A stretch of DNA of 64,000 bases from Poa pratensis (taxonomy: Eukaryota > Streptophyta > Magnoliopsida > Poales > Poaceae). Below the pieces are notes generated by a model. The model worked only from the letters and a program-made list of their open reading frames with translations. It did no database searches and was not told the DNA's origin. The position numbers were made by a program, and so were the translations under genes. Within the stretch, counting starts at the first letter, position 1. Every line of letters starts with the position of its first letter. This document shows positions 12,316 to 21,880 of this stretch, piece by piece. The stretch covers positions 16,988,877 through 17,052,876 of the forward strand of contig CAMZMU010000055.1 in the NCBI GenBank assembly GCA_947311845.1, in the 5' to 3' direction.

Positions 12316-12579
12316 GAGGTCGTTTGGTCATCATTTCGAGACAGAATCATAGAATTCATTTGTCATTCCTTGCCCAACCTGTTTGGCTGGCATGGAATTG
12401 GACATGTCAATTCATTTGGAAAATCCAGCAAATAACTTTTGTGTGTTATGTCAATTCTTATCTCTAACCATGTCATTTCACTTTTCAAATGAAATGAAGT
12501 GATGGCCTGTCAATTCCTATCTCTAACCATGTCATCTCACTTTTCAAATGAAATGAAGTGATGGGTGCCAAACGAGCTC
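12316..12579. mobile_element. MITE-like inverted-repeat element
   Basis: The ends GAGGTCGTTTGG and CCAAACGAGCTC are inverted repeats with one mismatch. Inside is a direct duplication of about 52 bp, at 12451-12502 and 12510-12563, sharing ATCTCTAACCATGTCAT and TTTTCAAATGAAATGAAGTG. The CGTTTGG...CCAAACG termini are common among small grass MITEs. The superfamily is not resolved because the target duplication is unclear. Confidence 0.5.
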
Positions 12580-12936
12580 ATAGTGTAATTGCAGAAATTG
12601 AATTAATCTCCATGGCATCAGCCAAAAGAACGCACACAGATAAAGTTTGCAGCAATTAACCTGCCTAAACAGAGTTTCACAAAAACTCACTGGTGATTAG
12701 CATGCAGCGAAACAATTGCATTTCCGGCATCACCAGAAAAGAAAAAACTACTCCTATGAGCTAAACATTATGCTTGCTCGACGAACAGACATCAGAAGAT
12801 TCAGAAGTGAGATCAATAACTGCACAGCGTCTGAAGTCTCATCAACTACGATAGTATCAAATCCAGAACGGGGAACTGACCAACTCCTCACTCTGCATAT
12901 GGATAGACGACCAGTGGCGCGTCCCTTGAATCTTCT

Positions 12937-13736
12937 TCACCGGGGGCCGTCGCAAACCTCGCAGCGTGGCCTGCCTGACGGGCTGGAGCGGCAGGGCAGG
13001 CAGAGGCAGGTGTGCTTCACCGGTACCAGGCGCACCAATGCCGGCTCACGTCCGTAACCCAAGCACGGGACGGATTCGGCGGCCGGCACTACCATTTCTG
13101 CCGCGGGCGCCGCCGCTGGGAAGGACTGATCGGCCACCAACGCCGCTGCGGGATGATCGGCGGGCGGCGGCGCCTGCACCTCCGCCTCTGCATCTCGGAC
13201 CAAGAAGAAATGTCGGTCCAAGAAACGAATTGCAAAGCCAAGAAACGAATCGCAAGCCACGGAACGAAGCGGAGATGGAAGAAAACATACCGGAAGGGAC
13301 GTGGCTCAATGGCCCAAGCTTCAAGTAAGCAAATATGTCTGCAATCTGGCTCTCCTCGCTGGAGTCTGCAAGAAACCAAGAAACCAAACTCTCAAGTCTC
13401 AACACACCGAAATTCAAGAAATAAACGCGGACACCAAGAAAAAGAAGAGCGCGCTTTGGGCACCCACATTCACCGCCGTCATGCTCTTCGTCAGACAGGT
13501 ACGTGCTGTCGCTGCGGGAGTCTGGAAGAAACCGAGAGAACGGCTTAACAAACCAAAGTCCAAGAAACCGCAGACATCAAGAAGAAGAAGGGCGCGCTTG
13601 GGAACCCACCTTCGCTATCGCTGGAGTCGCTGAGGGAGTCCTCGTAGTGGTTTCCAGCCCCCCTCCACGGTGGATGTAGCCACGACGATCCGGGAGCGTC
13701 GTCGAAGGCCTCGGAGGCCTTCCGCTTCCCTGCCAT
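12937..13736 (-). CDS. Small RING-like zinc-finger protein, copy 1, 168 aa
   Basis: Minus-strand exons are 13610-13736, 13468-13521, 13291-13365 and 12937-13187, with GT-AG borders and 169 codons including stop. The N-terminus is basic (MAGKRKAS), followed by an Asp/Ser-rich acidic middle and an Ala/Pro-rich linker. The C-terminal Cys-rich module has the spacing of the BOI-type RING of plant E3 ligases (C-x2-C, then His, L-C-x2-C, then C-x2-C). Here the second ligand is Tyr130 (CLGY); the paralogue at 15226 has Cys. The PCRH-type cysteine of BOI RINGs is also missing (PVKH). E3 activity is therefore doubtful and substrates are unknown. It is collinear with the neighbouring copy, exon by exon. 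Confidence 0.72.
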
Positions 13737-13896
13737 CTCTCGCTCGCCTCGGCAACCACTGCAATACCAAGCAATCGATTGAACGCCTCCGCAAGAACCG
13801 AACCGAACGGCGGAGGGAGGAGACGTCAGAGGTGAGCTCGAGACAGGAAGCTACAGAAAAGAAGAGAGAATTGCAGGGGAGGGAGGAGGAAGACGA

Positions 13897-13905
13897 GATA
13901 TATTA
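13897..13905 (-). promoter_or_regulatory. Candidate TATA box of RING-like copy 1
   Basis: The minus strand reads TAATATATC here, about 160 bp upstream of the ATG at 13736. The paralogue has TATATAG at the matching position (16234-16241). Conservation of position supports a core promoter. Confidence 0.45.
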
Positions 13906-14199
13906 GAGGGAAGCGACTCGCAAGTTGGATTTTGGGAATGTCCGGGAGAGCCGTTTAGTATCAGCTCATTTACGGCCCAACAAACATCTGGCGGATCGAG
14001 CCCACACCTCCTCTCCTGTGTACCCTAAAAAAAACTTCTCTCCTGTTTTTTTTTACTGCAATTATTTCACTTATTATCAGCAAAACTACTAGGCGAACGA
14101 GAAGAACTTAACACCCATTTTACTAGGCCACGAAGAAGAAGTGACACATGTCTGTTCTCAAGTTTGTTACAGAAATATAGAAACTAATCTTGACAGAAG

Positions 14200-14735
14200 C
14201 TCGTGCCATCACAAGGATGATGCAAAGTGAACAGGTAACTCGTACAGAAGCAAAACTATAATAAACATGCTAAAATATTAAAAATCCAGTTCTTACACCC
14301 ATCAGTCATCACACAAGATTACAGTCAAGACACAGGTAACAACAATTCTTGCTCATTGCGCAGCAGGAAAAAAAAACAGGCTCACAAAACTTCAGAAGTT
14401 CAGAGAGAGAGAGAACTGTAAAGATGGTACAAATTCAGTTTTTTATACCCATTACACAAATATTACAGTCAAGACACAGGAAGAATCGCTATAAGTTCTG
14501 CATCTGGTAAGAGTCAAATCCCAATGGTAGATTCCTCAAGCTTGCTTGCATGCTTAGAGACTAGCGCTTCAGTTGCCGCTTCCTCACTCTCAATTACCAG
14601 AAACTGAACCAAAAATTCCAATTGACAAACACAAATGTAGTTTCCGAAACTGAATTTGCTCCTCAAGCTTGCTTGCATGCTTAGAGACTAGCTCTTCAGT
14701 TGCCTCTTCCTCACTCTCAATTAACAGAAACTGAA
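14200..14735 (-). pseudogene. Truncated 3' end of the PTB gene (duplicate)
   Basis: Around 14480-14600 the DNA matches the last coding part and stop region of the intact PTB gene at 16926-17035, sharing GTTCTGCATCTGG, CTCAAGCTTGCTTGCATGC and CTTCCTC-CTCTCAA. The upstream part 14200-14480 matches its 3' UTR at about 16560-16925. A second shorter copy of the terminal codons lies at 14660-14730, so the fragment was itself partly duplicated. No upstream PTB exons are present, so it cannot encode an RRM. It marks the breakpoint of the tandem duplication. Confidence 0.75.
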
Positions 14736-14940
14736 CCAAATATTCCAATTGACAAACACAAATGTAGTTTCAGAAACTGAATTTGCAGCAACTACTAACC
14801 AATCGCATTTCCCACAAAGATTCCAATTGACAAACACAAATGTAGTTTCAGAAACTGAATTTTCAGCAACTAATAACCAATCGCATTTCCCACAAAGATT
14901 CCAATTGACAAACACAAATGTAGCTTCAGAAACTGAGCCT
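14610..14940. repeat. Degenerate tandem repeat at the duplication junction
   Basis: The block AATTGACAAACACAAATGTAG occurs four times, beginning near 14619, 14747, 14826 and 14904, each followed by a TTC-GAAACTGA motif. The last three are spaced 78-79 bp apart; the first is separated by a repeat of the PTB-derived segment. The open frames through it (FVNWNLCGKCDWL repeats on minus) simply reflect the DNA repeat. The block lies at the boundary between the two duplicated units. Confidence 0.7.
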
Positions 14941-15225
14941 GCCTAAACAACAATTCACAAAGATTCGCTGGCAGAAAATATTCAGCGAAACAATCGCATT
15001 TTCCCACATTAACAGAGAAGAAAAAACTACTCCTATGAGCTAAGCATTATGCTTGCTCGACGAACACATCAGAAGATTCAGAAGTGAGATCAATAACTGC
15101 ACAACGTCTGAAGTCTCATCAACTGTAGTACGATAGCATCAATTCCAGAACGGGGAACTGACCAACTCCTCACTCTGCATATGGATGGACGGCCAGTGGC
15201 GCGTCCCTTGAATCTTCTTCACCGA

Positions 15226-16057
15226 TCAACGGCGGGGGCCGTCGCAAGACTCGCAGTGTGGCCTGCTGGACGGGTTCGAGCGGCAGGAGCGGCAGAGGCA
15301 GTTATGCGCCACCGGTTCCAGGCGCAACGATGGCGGCTGGCGCCCGCAACCCAAGCACAGGACGGGGTCGGCGGCCGGCACCACCATCTCCGGGGCGGGC
15401 GGCGCCTCTGGGACGGACTGATCGGCCACCTCCGCCGCTGCGGGCTGATCGGCGGGTGGCGGCGGCTGCACCTCCGCCTCTGCGTGATGATCCCAAGAAA
15501 AAATTTCACTCCAAGAAACGAATTGCGAGCCAAGAAACGAATCGCGAGCCAAGAAACGAAGCGGAAATGGAAGAAACTTACCGGCGTGGTCTTGATTCGA
15601 CGGCTGGATGTTCAATGCGCCTAGCATATCTGACGCCCCTGCAAAATCGCTCCCCTCGATGTCGTCTGCAAGAAACCAAAGTCTCAACACACCGAAATCC
15701 AAGAAAAAAGGGGAACATCAAGAAACAGAAGAGCGCGCTTGGGCACCCACCTCCACTACTGCCGAAATTGCCGGCGCCGGCGGACGAGAGATCGTCGTCA
15801 TCGTGGTAAGTCCTGTCGCTGGAGGAGTCTGCAAGAAACCAAGAGAATCACACACTCAAGTCTCAACACATCACAACCCAAGAAACCGCGGAAATCAAGA
15901 AGACTAGAAGAGGAGGAAGAAGAGCGCGCTTGGGAGTTGGGAACCCACCTACACTGCTGACGGTGGACTCGTATCCGGCTTCCCTCCGCAGCCTCCGCGG
16001 TAGAGGCGGCCGCGCCGATGCGGGAGCGTCGTCGGAGGCCTTCCGCTTCCCTGTCAT
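15226..16057 (-). CDS. Small RING-like zinc-finger protein, copy 2, 174 aa
   Basis: Minus-strand exons are 15949-16057, 15751-15828, 15582-15665 and 15226-15479, with GT-AG borders and 175 codons including the TGA stop. It begins MTGKRKASDDAPASARPP. An acidic Asp/Ser stretch (SSSDRTYHDDDDLSS) and a Pro/Ala linker follow. The C-terminal module has Cys132, Cys135, His149, Cys153, Cys156, Cys166 and Cys169, the order seen in BOI-type RING domains. One canonical ligand is replaced (PVAH where BOI has PCRH), so the family call is tentative. This is the better preserved of the tandem pair. A nuclear location is possible given the basic start but is not shown. Intron phases match copy 1. Confidence 0.77.
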
Positions 16058-16233
16058 CTCTCGCTCGCCTCGGCAACCACTGCACTATCAATCAATCGAT
16101 TGAACGCCTTACGCCTCCGCAGAAATAGAACCGAGCGCAACCAAACCACGGGGAGATACGGGCTTCAGAAAGGAAGCTACGGGAAAGAAGAGAGAGTTGC
16201 AGGGGAGGGGACGACGACCAGAGGAGGACGAGA

Positions 16234-16241
16234 CTATATAG
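16234..16241 (-). promoter_or_regulatory. Candidate TATA box of RING-like copy 2
   Basis: The minus strand reads CTATATAG about 180 bp upstream of the ATG at 16057. A matching AT-rich box lies in the same place in the paralogue. Confidence 0.5.
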
Positions 16242-16925
16242 AGGGAAGCGACACCCGAGTTTGATTTTGGGAGAGGGCAGCTAACTGGGCCGACGCGCCA
16301 TCCACGGCCCAACTACTAAGTGGTACAGTGAACCGTAGGCGGTCCTAACCATAATTTTTTACTACTCTCAAAACAAAAACCGTAATTTTTAAAGGTGATT
16401 TGTCCAGCAAAATAGCATCTAATTGTGCTTTGTGCAGGCTTCGGAAAACGGCCACTGACTAGTGCTGTACATGTTCAGCAAACACATGTATCAAGATTTG
16501 AGTTTGCTGATTGTCAACAAAAAAAAAGAGTTTGCTGACAGAGCTTGCCGCTCTGTTCATGTTCTCATGGGTAGGGTAGCACATGTTTACAGCAACTGGT
16601 ATATTTATTACTCGTACCATCATAAGCATGATGAGAAGCGAACATTTTACTTGTATACAGAAGCAAACCACGCGAGGCTAAAATAGTACAAACTCAGTTC
16701 TTACACCCCATCATACAAGATTAGATTCAAGACAAAGGTAACAATACTTGGTCGTGGTGAAGACAAAGATAGGTTCACAGAACAACCATCGAAAGTTTAG
16801 AAAAGAGGGAGAACAGCTAAAATGGTACAGATTCAGTCCTTACAACCCATCACACAAGATTAGAGTCAAGAAGCAGGAACCATATCTCTTTCTTTTTTTC
16901 AATTTCCACATACCAGGAGGAACCA

Positions 16926-19900
16926 CTATATGTTCTGCATCTGGGAGAATGAAATCCTAATGGTAGATCCCTCAAGCTTGCTTGCATGCTTAGAGACCAG
17001 CGCTTCGGTAGCCTCTTCCTCGGTCTCAAACTGCACAAGAGCCTGCGTCTTGCCACCTGCCTCAAACAGCTTTGACTTGACGATAGTGCCATGCTCGCCT
17101 ACGTGATCAACGATCGCTTCTTCAGATATTTCCTGTGAAAGCGCTGAGATGTGGATTATCTTGGTTGGGGCGCAGCAGTGGCGGTAGTTCTTAACCACGT
17201 TGGTGTTGAACCGGTTAAGGTTGGAATTTGAATAGTCGTGTGCATCAGGAGCAGGGGTAATAGATGGGAATTTAGAGAAGTTAACTTCCAGTTTCTGTCC
17301 AAGTAGCATTGCTCCCTGTAGAAGGAAATTCCATTGATATCAAGGTTGATTACCACAAACATGTAAAGAGTGTAGGACGAATGAATGGAAGAACTAAGGA
17401 AGGAGTCAAGTGACCACAAAGTACCTTCAAATAGTGTACAGCAAGCTCGGCCTGAAGCCCCTCAGCCATCTGGACAAGGGCATGGTCTGGCTTATTGCGG
17501 AGTATCTTGATTCGTGCTATATTTCCATAAATAGAAAATAGATTGAAGAGCTTATCCGCATCAATTTTCTGCACATAAAAATCAGATAGAAGAGATAGTT
17601 ATGAGGTGAACTTGTGCAGTTCATGGCAAGTGAGGTGTTTACTTACATCACTGTTCAAATTGCTAACTATAAGTGTGCAGCGATCATTGGTACCAGTCAC
17701 TCCAGGAGGCAATGTTCCGCCAAATGCAGCAGCAACCATTGCAGCCTGGCCCATCTGATATAGAAACATTTTAGCAGGAAAAGCAAATACTTTGTGAGAT
17801 ACCAATAACGTTTAGACAAGGACCAAATGAAGCAGTGCAAAGATACAAACCTGTGCATATGCACCTATAGCCCAGAAAGAAGATCAAAGAAAGAAGTTAA
17901 AATATATTTTCGATATGATGACAAAGGTGAATAAAGAAAAAATTGAACATTGCTATGTTTACCTCCAGGCTGTTGGAAACCAAAAAGACCGCTAGGATCA
18001 TTAAAACCGGGCTGTTCAAAGTAACAGATAAAAGGCTTAATACGTAGCTTAGCCACCAGAAATCCAAAATACATGAATCTTACATAGTGGAAACAATAAT
18101 ACTAGAAGACAAAACGAAAAGTAACTACCTGAGAAGCTCTTGGACGTTGCTCCGTGGGCAAAGACGGATTTGTGAAATCTCTGAGGACGAAAAGCAGAAA
18201 AGGTGGTTTTCAAAATCCAGAGATAACAAAGAATAAAATTAACGTGCAATTACAGACAATTCTAGCTGTTCAACCATACTAGTCACCTTACCTAGATCTA
18301 TCATTGTTGTAGTGAACTTGCAACTCGCTGAGACTGAAAATTCAAAAGAACAAGATCAGACTCTGGAATTGAATGTAAAAGAAAATATAACAAGGAACGG
18401 CTTAAGGACATACTTTGAATACTGAATGTCTAGCTGGCAGCAACCATCATAAATGTTTCGTCCCTGCAAATATTTATTTTAGTGGAAGTAAGACATGCCT
18501 TAGCGAAAGAATCTGGACGTTAAGTTTTGGAAGTTGTATATGCAATGGTTACTTACATGCAAAGCGCCAGATGCTTGTATTGCACTTTGGCGTGATTCAA
18601 ACTGTATGAGGGCTTGAAAACCTACATCACCAAAAAATGAGTACAGTAATACACAAGTTCTTTTATTCAAAATGTGTAAACTTATCGATATCTCCGGTAG
18701 AAACGACTTATGTGCTAGAAAATGGCTAGAAAGATTTTGAAATATGCAAGTGCAAATCAATATGAAAAACACATCATCGATTGTGTTATATCTAAGAAAA
18801 TAAACATGCATGCAGTACAGGAAGAGAGAGAATTAGAGACGGGAAGAATCTGACCAGCTGACTTTTGAAACGTGACAATCTTCTCCACAAATCCATAAGG
18901 AGAAAAGACTTGATGAAGCACTTCGACGGTCATAGGATAGAGCATGTGATGAACAGTAACTAAGAGAATTCGGTTGGGTTCTTCCTGAGGCCCAGCAGCA
19001 AACGAGTACCGAGAAAGAATAGAGGAGAGAGAGAGAAGAATGAATAGAGAAGAATATGCATCTAGTTGGAACAGAAGAGAGCAGAGAGAGCATGTAAACT
19101 AAATGAGTAATGTACAAGAAATGATGAAAATGTAGATGACAATAACAGTATGAAAAAGTTAATACATTATATATTTAACAACCTCATTCCTTTTCTATTT
19201 TATTTAAATAAATTAATATGTAACGGCAGTATTACATGGTTGGTGCTGCGGAGAAAAGAATTTCTTTAGCAAGCAGAGTAGCACACTATGAAAGACCCTA
19301 ACAGTTAAAATAAATATGAGCAACCTAGCACCTACTTCATGAGAAGAATCTTCTTTAGCGAGCACACTATGAAAGGCCCAATCAACTAAAATATATTCGA
19401 CCAACGTAGCACCTCTTACATGTCCAAGCGTGTGTATCACAACAAACAAGTTAAAACCCTAAGAACCAAAAATCTGCAGTTGTGCAAGAGCTTAGGTTTA
19501 AAAGTTATGACCAAGGGCCAACTCTGCTAAGGTCAAATGATCTCTATTTATAAAATGATGATTTTTTATTGCACCAGTAGCTCATTATATTGTGCATATG
19601 ATATTTTTTCAAAGCTAACTGCTCATTTTGGAACTGTTGAATATGTTACATGCAGAGATCATAGACATACATAAATGCATGCTGCTTACCTAAAAGGAAA
19701 TAATTAAATTAAACTATAATGAAGGGGAGAACCCAAAGCGCAGCTGGATGAATGTGTACCTGATCAGGATTCCGACCATGAGAGCTCTGATCAGTAGTCA
19801 GTTCTTGGTGAGATGAATACTGCAAGTATACATTCCTTCCCCTAAAAATGACACAAAAGCATGTTAATTAATGGAAGCGTAACAACATTAAGCGAAACAG

Positions 19901-20481
19901 CGCAACCTCGACCTTCCGCACTCCAAAATCAAATTACACCACTCTCTGCTACTACCATAAAAACATGAGGCAGACTTAGCTCTACATGCAGACGAGCGGC
20001 TGCCACTGAACCGAAGCACCAAAACAGAAAATCTTACTTATGATGCACCGACATGGGTCCAGAAACAAGATTACCTTACGCTAGGTTGAATGTTGGTGTA
20101 GTACTGGATGGCGCTGACGGAAGAAGCCAAATCCTCCATCTGAACAAGGGCCTGCAGCAGCACAAACGCCACATTAGAATCACAAAACCTCTGATTTGCA
20201 CCAGCCTAAACAACTGAGAGAGGGTACCTGGTTCTTGGCACGGAGCATGACGAGCTTGGCGACCGTGCCGAAGGGCTGCACCACCTGGAGCAGATCGCTC
20301 TGCGCACGACAACGAGAGGACCGATAATAGTATCAAAACTTTGAACCGAGAACAGAACAGCCCGGGCGGCGAGAAATCCCGCCGAACAAAGTGCGGCCAA
20401 AGAGAGGGGGTGTTGCTTGCTCACCTCGGAGATCTCATGCCCGACGTTCCGGATGTGGATCACCCTGGAGGGTTCGGCCAT
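16926..20481 (-). CDS. Polypyrimidine tract-binding protein homologue (PTB3-like), 443 aa
   Basis: Minus-strand exons are 20425-20481, 20228-20299, 20075-20151, 19760-19841, 18855-18984, 18557-18621, 18414-18463, 18292-18333, 18129-18180, 17963-18011, 17851-17864, 17647-17754, 17425-17568 and 16926-17315. Total coding length is 1332 nt, with every border GT-AG and phases consistent. Four RRM domains can be read: about 6-80 (RVIHIRNVGHEIS), 97-177 (ILLVTVHHMLYPMT; ALIQFES), 255-325 (CTLIVSNLNSD; HALVQM) and 365-441 (KIIHISALSQEISEE; QALVQFET). Length and four-RRM layout match plant PTB3 rather than the shorter PTB1/2. Plant PTBs bind CU-rich RNA and control splicing and transport; PTB genes often regulate their own splicing. 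Exon 11 is only 14 nt. Exon 5 has CU-rich tracts on both sides. A 23-kb retrotransposon array begins about 520 bp upstream of the ATG. Confidence 0.96.
18815..18850 (-). promoter_or_regulatory. CU-rich intronic tract downstream of PTB exon 5
   Basis: On the transcribed (minus) strand, the intron just after the exon-5 donor at 18854 contains CCCGTCTCTAATTCTCTCTC and then TTCC. CUCUCU and UCUU are the known preference of PTB proteins. With the tract on the other side of the exon this could be an autoregulatory site; this is inference. Confidence 0.4.
19005..19060 (-). promoter_or_regulatory. CU-rich tract upstream of PTB exon 5
   Basis: On the minus strand, the intron before the exon-5 acceptor (18985) holds TTCTTCTCTCTCTCTCCTCT and TTCTTTCTC, a stronger pyrimidine tract than a normal acceptor needs. 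Exon 5 is 130 nt, not a multiple of three, so skipping it would shift the frame within RRM2. Confidence 0.45.
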
Positions 20482-20905
20482 CCTCTCCTCTCCCCCGGCG
20501 ACTCCAATCACACGCAATGAAACTGCAGCAATCCAATCAATCGGGAACAGGTCAATCAATCCAGAGTCCGGGAAACAAGCTTCGATCCGTACGGAGGGGG
20601 ATTGGGGAGAGCGTGTACCTTGGTCTGCTAGGGTTTTAGCGGTGAGGCGGAGGATCTAGGGTTTAGCTCGCGGGGGCGGGGATTGCTCAGTAAAATAAGA
20701 CGAGGGCTGGAGAATTGGAGATTTGAGAGGACGGAGGGGGATCCAGATTTGTTTGGACTTCGGATTAGGGTGTTGTTTGACGACAAGCGTAACGGACGCA
20801 CCCGTGGAAAGGAGGCGCTCGGCCCCTGGGTTTGCGGCCTTGTTTGGTTCGATTCGGGAAATTTTCCTTTATTACCCGGTTCAAAACTTCCCAAAAAAAT
20901 GTGAG
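20482..20905 (-). promoter_or_regulatory. PTB promoter and 5' UTR region
   Basis: This GC-rich region upstream of the PTB ATG contains a probable leader intron or leader (AG-rich on plus near 20520-20620). It reaches the Helitron-like sequence at about 20906. No TATA box was assigned. About 520 bp separate the start codon from the first base of the retrotransposon array. Confidence 0.35.
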
Positions 20906-21001
20906 CGATGCGAAAACTGAAGATCTACGGAAAGTATTGGCACTAGATATTATCGTGTCCGGTCTGTTATGGCAAGCGTCAAGATTTGCAGCCGAAACAA
21001 C
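20906..21001 (+). mobile_element. Helitron-like element, left part (split by the copia array)
   Basis: This segment and 44241-44735 together match the continuous segment 47147-47729. Left anchors are GGCAAGCGTCAAGATTTGCA (20971) against GGCAAGTGTCAAGATTTGCA (47211). The final five bases, ACAAC (20997-21001), are the target duplication of the array. The 5' end of the element is not identified. Confidence 0.6.
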
Positions 21002-21880
21002 TGCTAAAATATTGGGCCATTTAGCCCATTTAATAATTCTGAAAATCCGTAAGGCCCATGTTGTCATGGCATGTGGTGAGAGTTTAGTCCCATACCGCTA
21101 GTTTAGTGAGATGTGCATCAGCTTATATACTGAGACATTCTCCTACTAGTATGAGTTGGTGTGAGGTATTAGGAGAATGGCTGTGTACCACACGCGCGCT
21201 CCTCCTCCGCCGCCCGCCACGACACGTCGCGAGGGACCTCTCGCCTCCTGCGCTGCGTGTATAAAGGAGAGGTCACTCCTCTCTTGCGAACACAGAACAG
21301 AATCATCTGCTCCACGCGCCGCTACCATCGTTCATTTGCTGTCGCTGCCATCGCTGATCCCATCCCGTCCGCCGCGTACAAGGTCGACGGGAGAGCAGGC
21401 CTCCGAAACCCCGCCTCTCCGTTTCCTGTACGGGAGAGGGGCGATTAGGTTTTTGGGGAGCGTCTCCTACGCGACTGCTCGCCAATCTTCGTCCCCTACG
21501 TCGTCTACTTCCTCTTCGTCCACTACATCTGCGTCGCCTTCATCATCATCATGACCAACGAGGATGCCACTGCTGCTGCGGGCGCCAATGCTGCTGTTGC
21601 GGCCGCCGCCGCCCAAGAGACTGCCAACGCTGCTGCTGCCGCTGCCGCCGCAGCCTCCGCTGCTGCCACGGCCAACTGGCCTACTGGAGGGTATAACATG
21701 TTTATCCCTCTCCTGTTTATTTCCATGTTTGCAGTACTAGTCATATGCGTAGATGTTTCTACTATTTGTCTAGTACGTAGTTTCATCATGAAGTTTCAGT
21801 ATGTCATTAGCACTGTGTATGCCATGTTCATGATTTATTCTTGGATTAATTTAATCGAACAATTGCCTATATTCTCAACA
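21002..21880 (+). repeat. LTR1 (divergent, internally deleted, 879 bp)
   Basis: This outer 5' LTR begins TGCTAAAATATTGGG, whereas LTR2-5 have TGCTGAAATATTGGG. It differs from all the others at nine or more positions along its length and lacks about 228 bp at about 21231, just upstream of the TATA box (TATAAAG, 21260-21266). It still contains the ATG of the open reading frame (21551). Confidence 0.9.
21260..21266 (+). promoter_or_regulatory. LTR TATA box
   Basis: TATAAAG follows GCGCTGCGTG in all five LTRs and precedes a leader of about 285 nt to the ATG at 21551. It is the likely core promoter of the element. Equivalents lie near 26851, 32434, 38024 and 43614. Confidence 0.6.

Larger units (their letters stand above)
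12640..14935. repeat. Tandem segmental duplication, unit 1 (RING-like gene plus PTB 3' fragment)
   Basis: Unit 1 is collinear with unit 2 (14936 to about 16990). Matching anchors are CTACTCCTATGAGCTAA-CATTATGC (12750 and 15027), the whole RING-like gene with its promoter, the PTB 3' UTR (14290-14480 versus 16690-16920), and the PTB final codons ending at CTCAAGCTTGCTTGCATGC (14535 versus 16971). The units differ by scattered substitutions and small indels, so the duplication is not very recent. Confidence 0.75.
14936..16990. repeat. Tandem segmental duplication, unit 2
   Basis: This is the counterpart of 12640-14935. It begins at the CCTGCCTAAACA block (also at 12660) and runs through the second RING-like gene into the 3' UTR and last codons of the complete PTB gene. 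The right-hand boundary is approximate, set where similarity to 14480-14735 stops inside the PTB last exon. Confidence 0.65.

Noticed and set aside
14610..14940. Spaced repeats resembling a CRISPR-like array
   Set aside because: There are only four copies, and the spacers are themselves similar and derived from neighbouring gene DNA. The context is a plant nuclear duplication junction.
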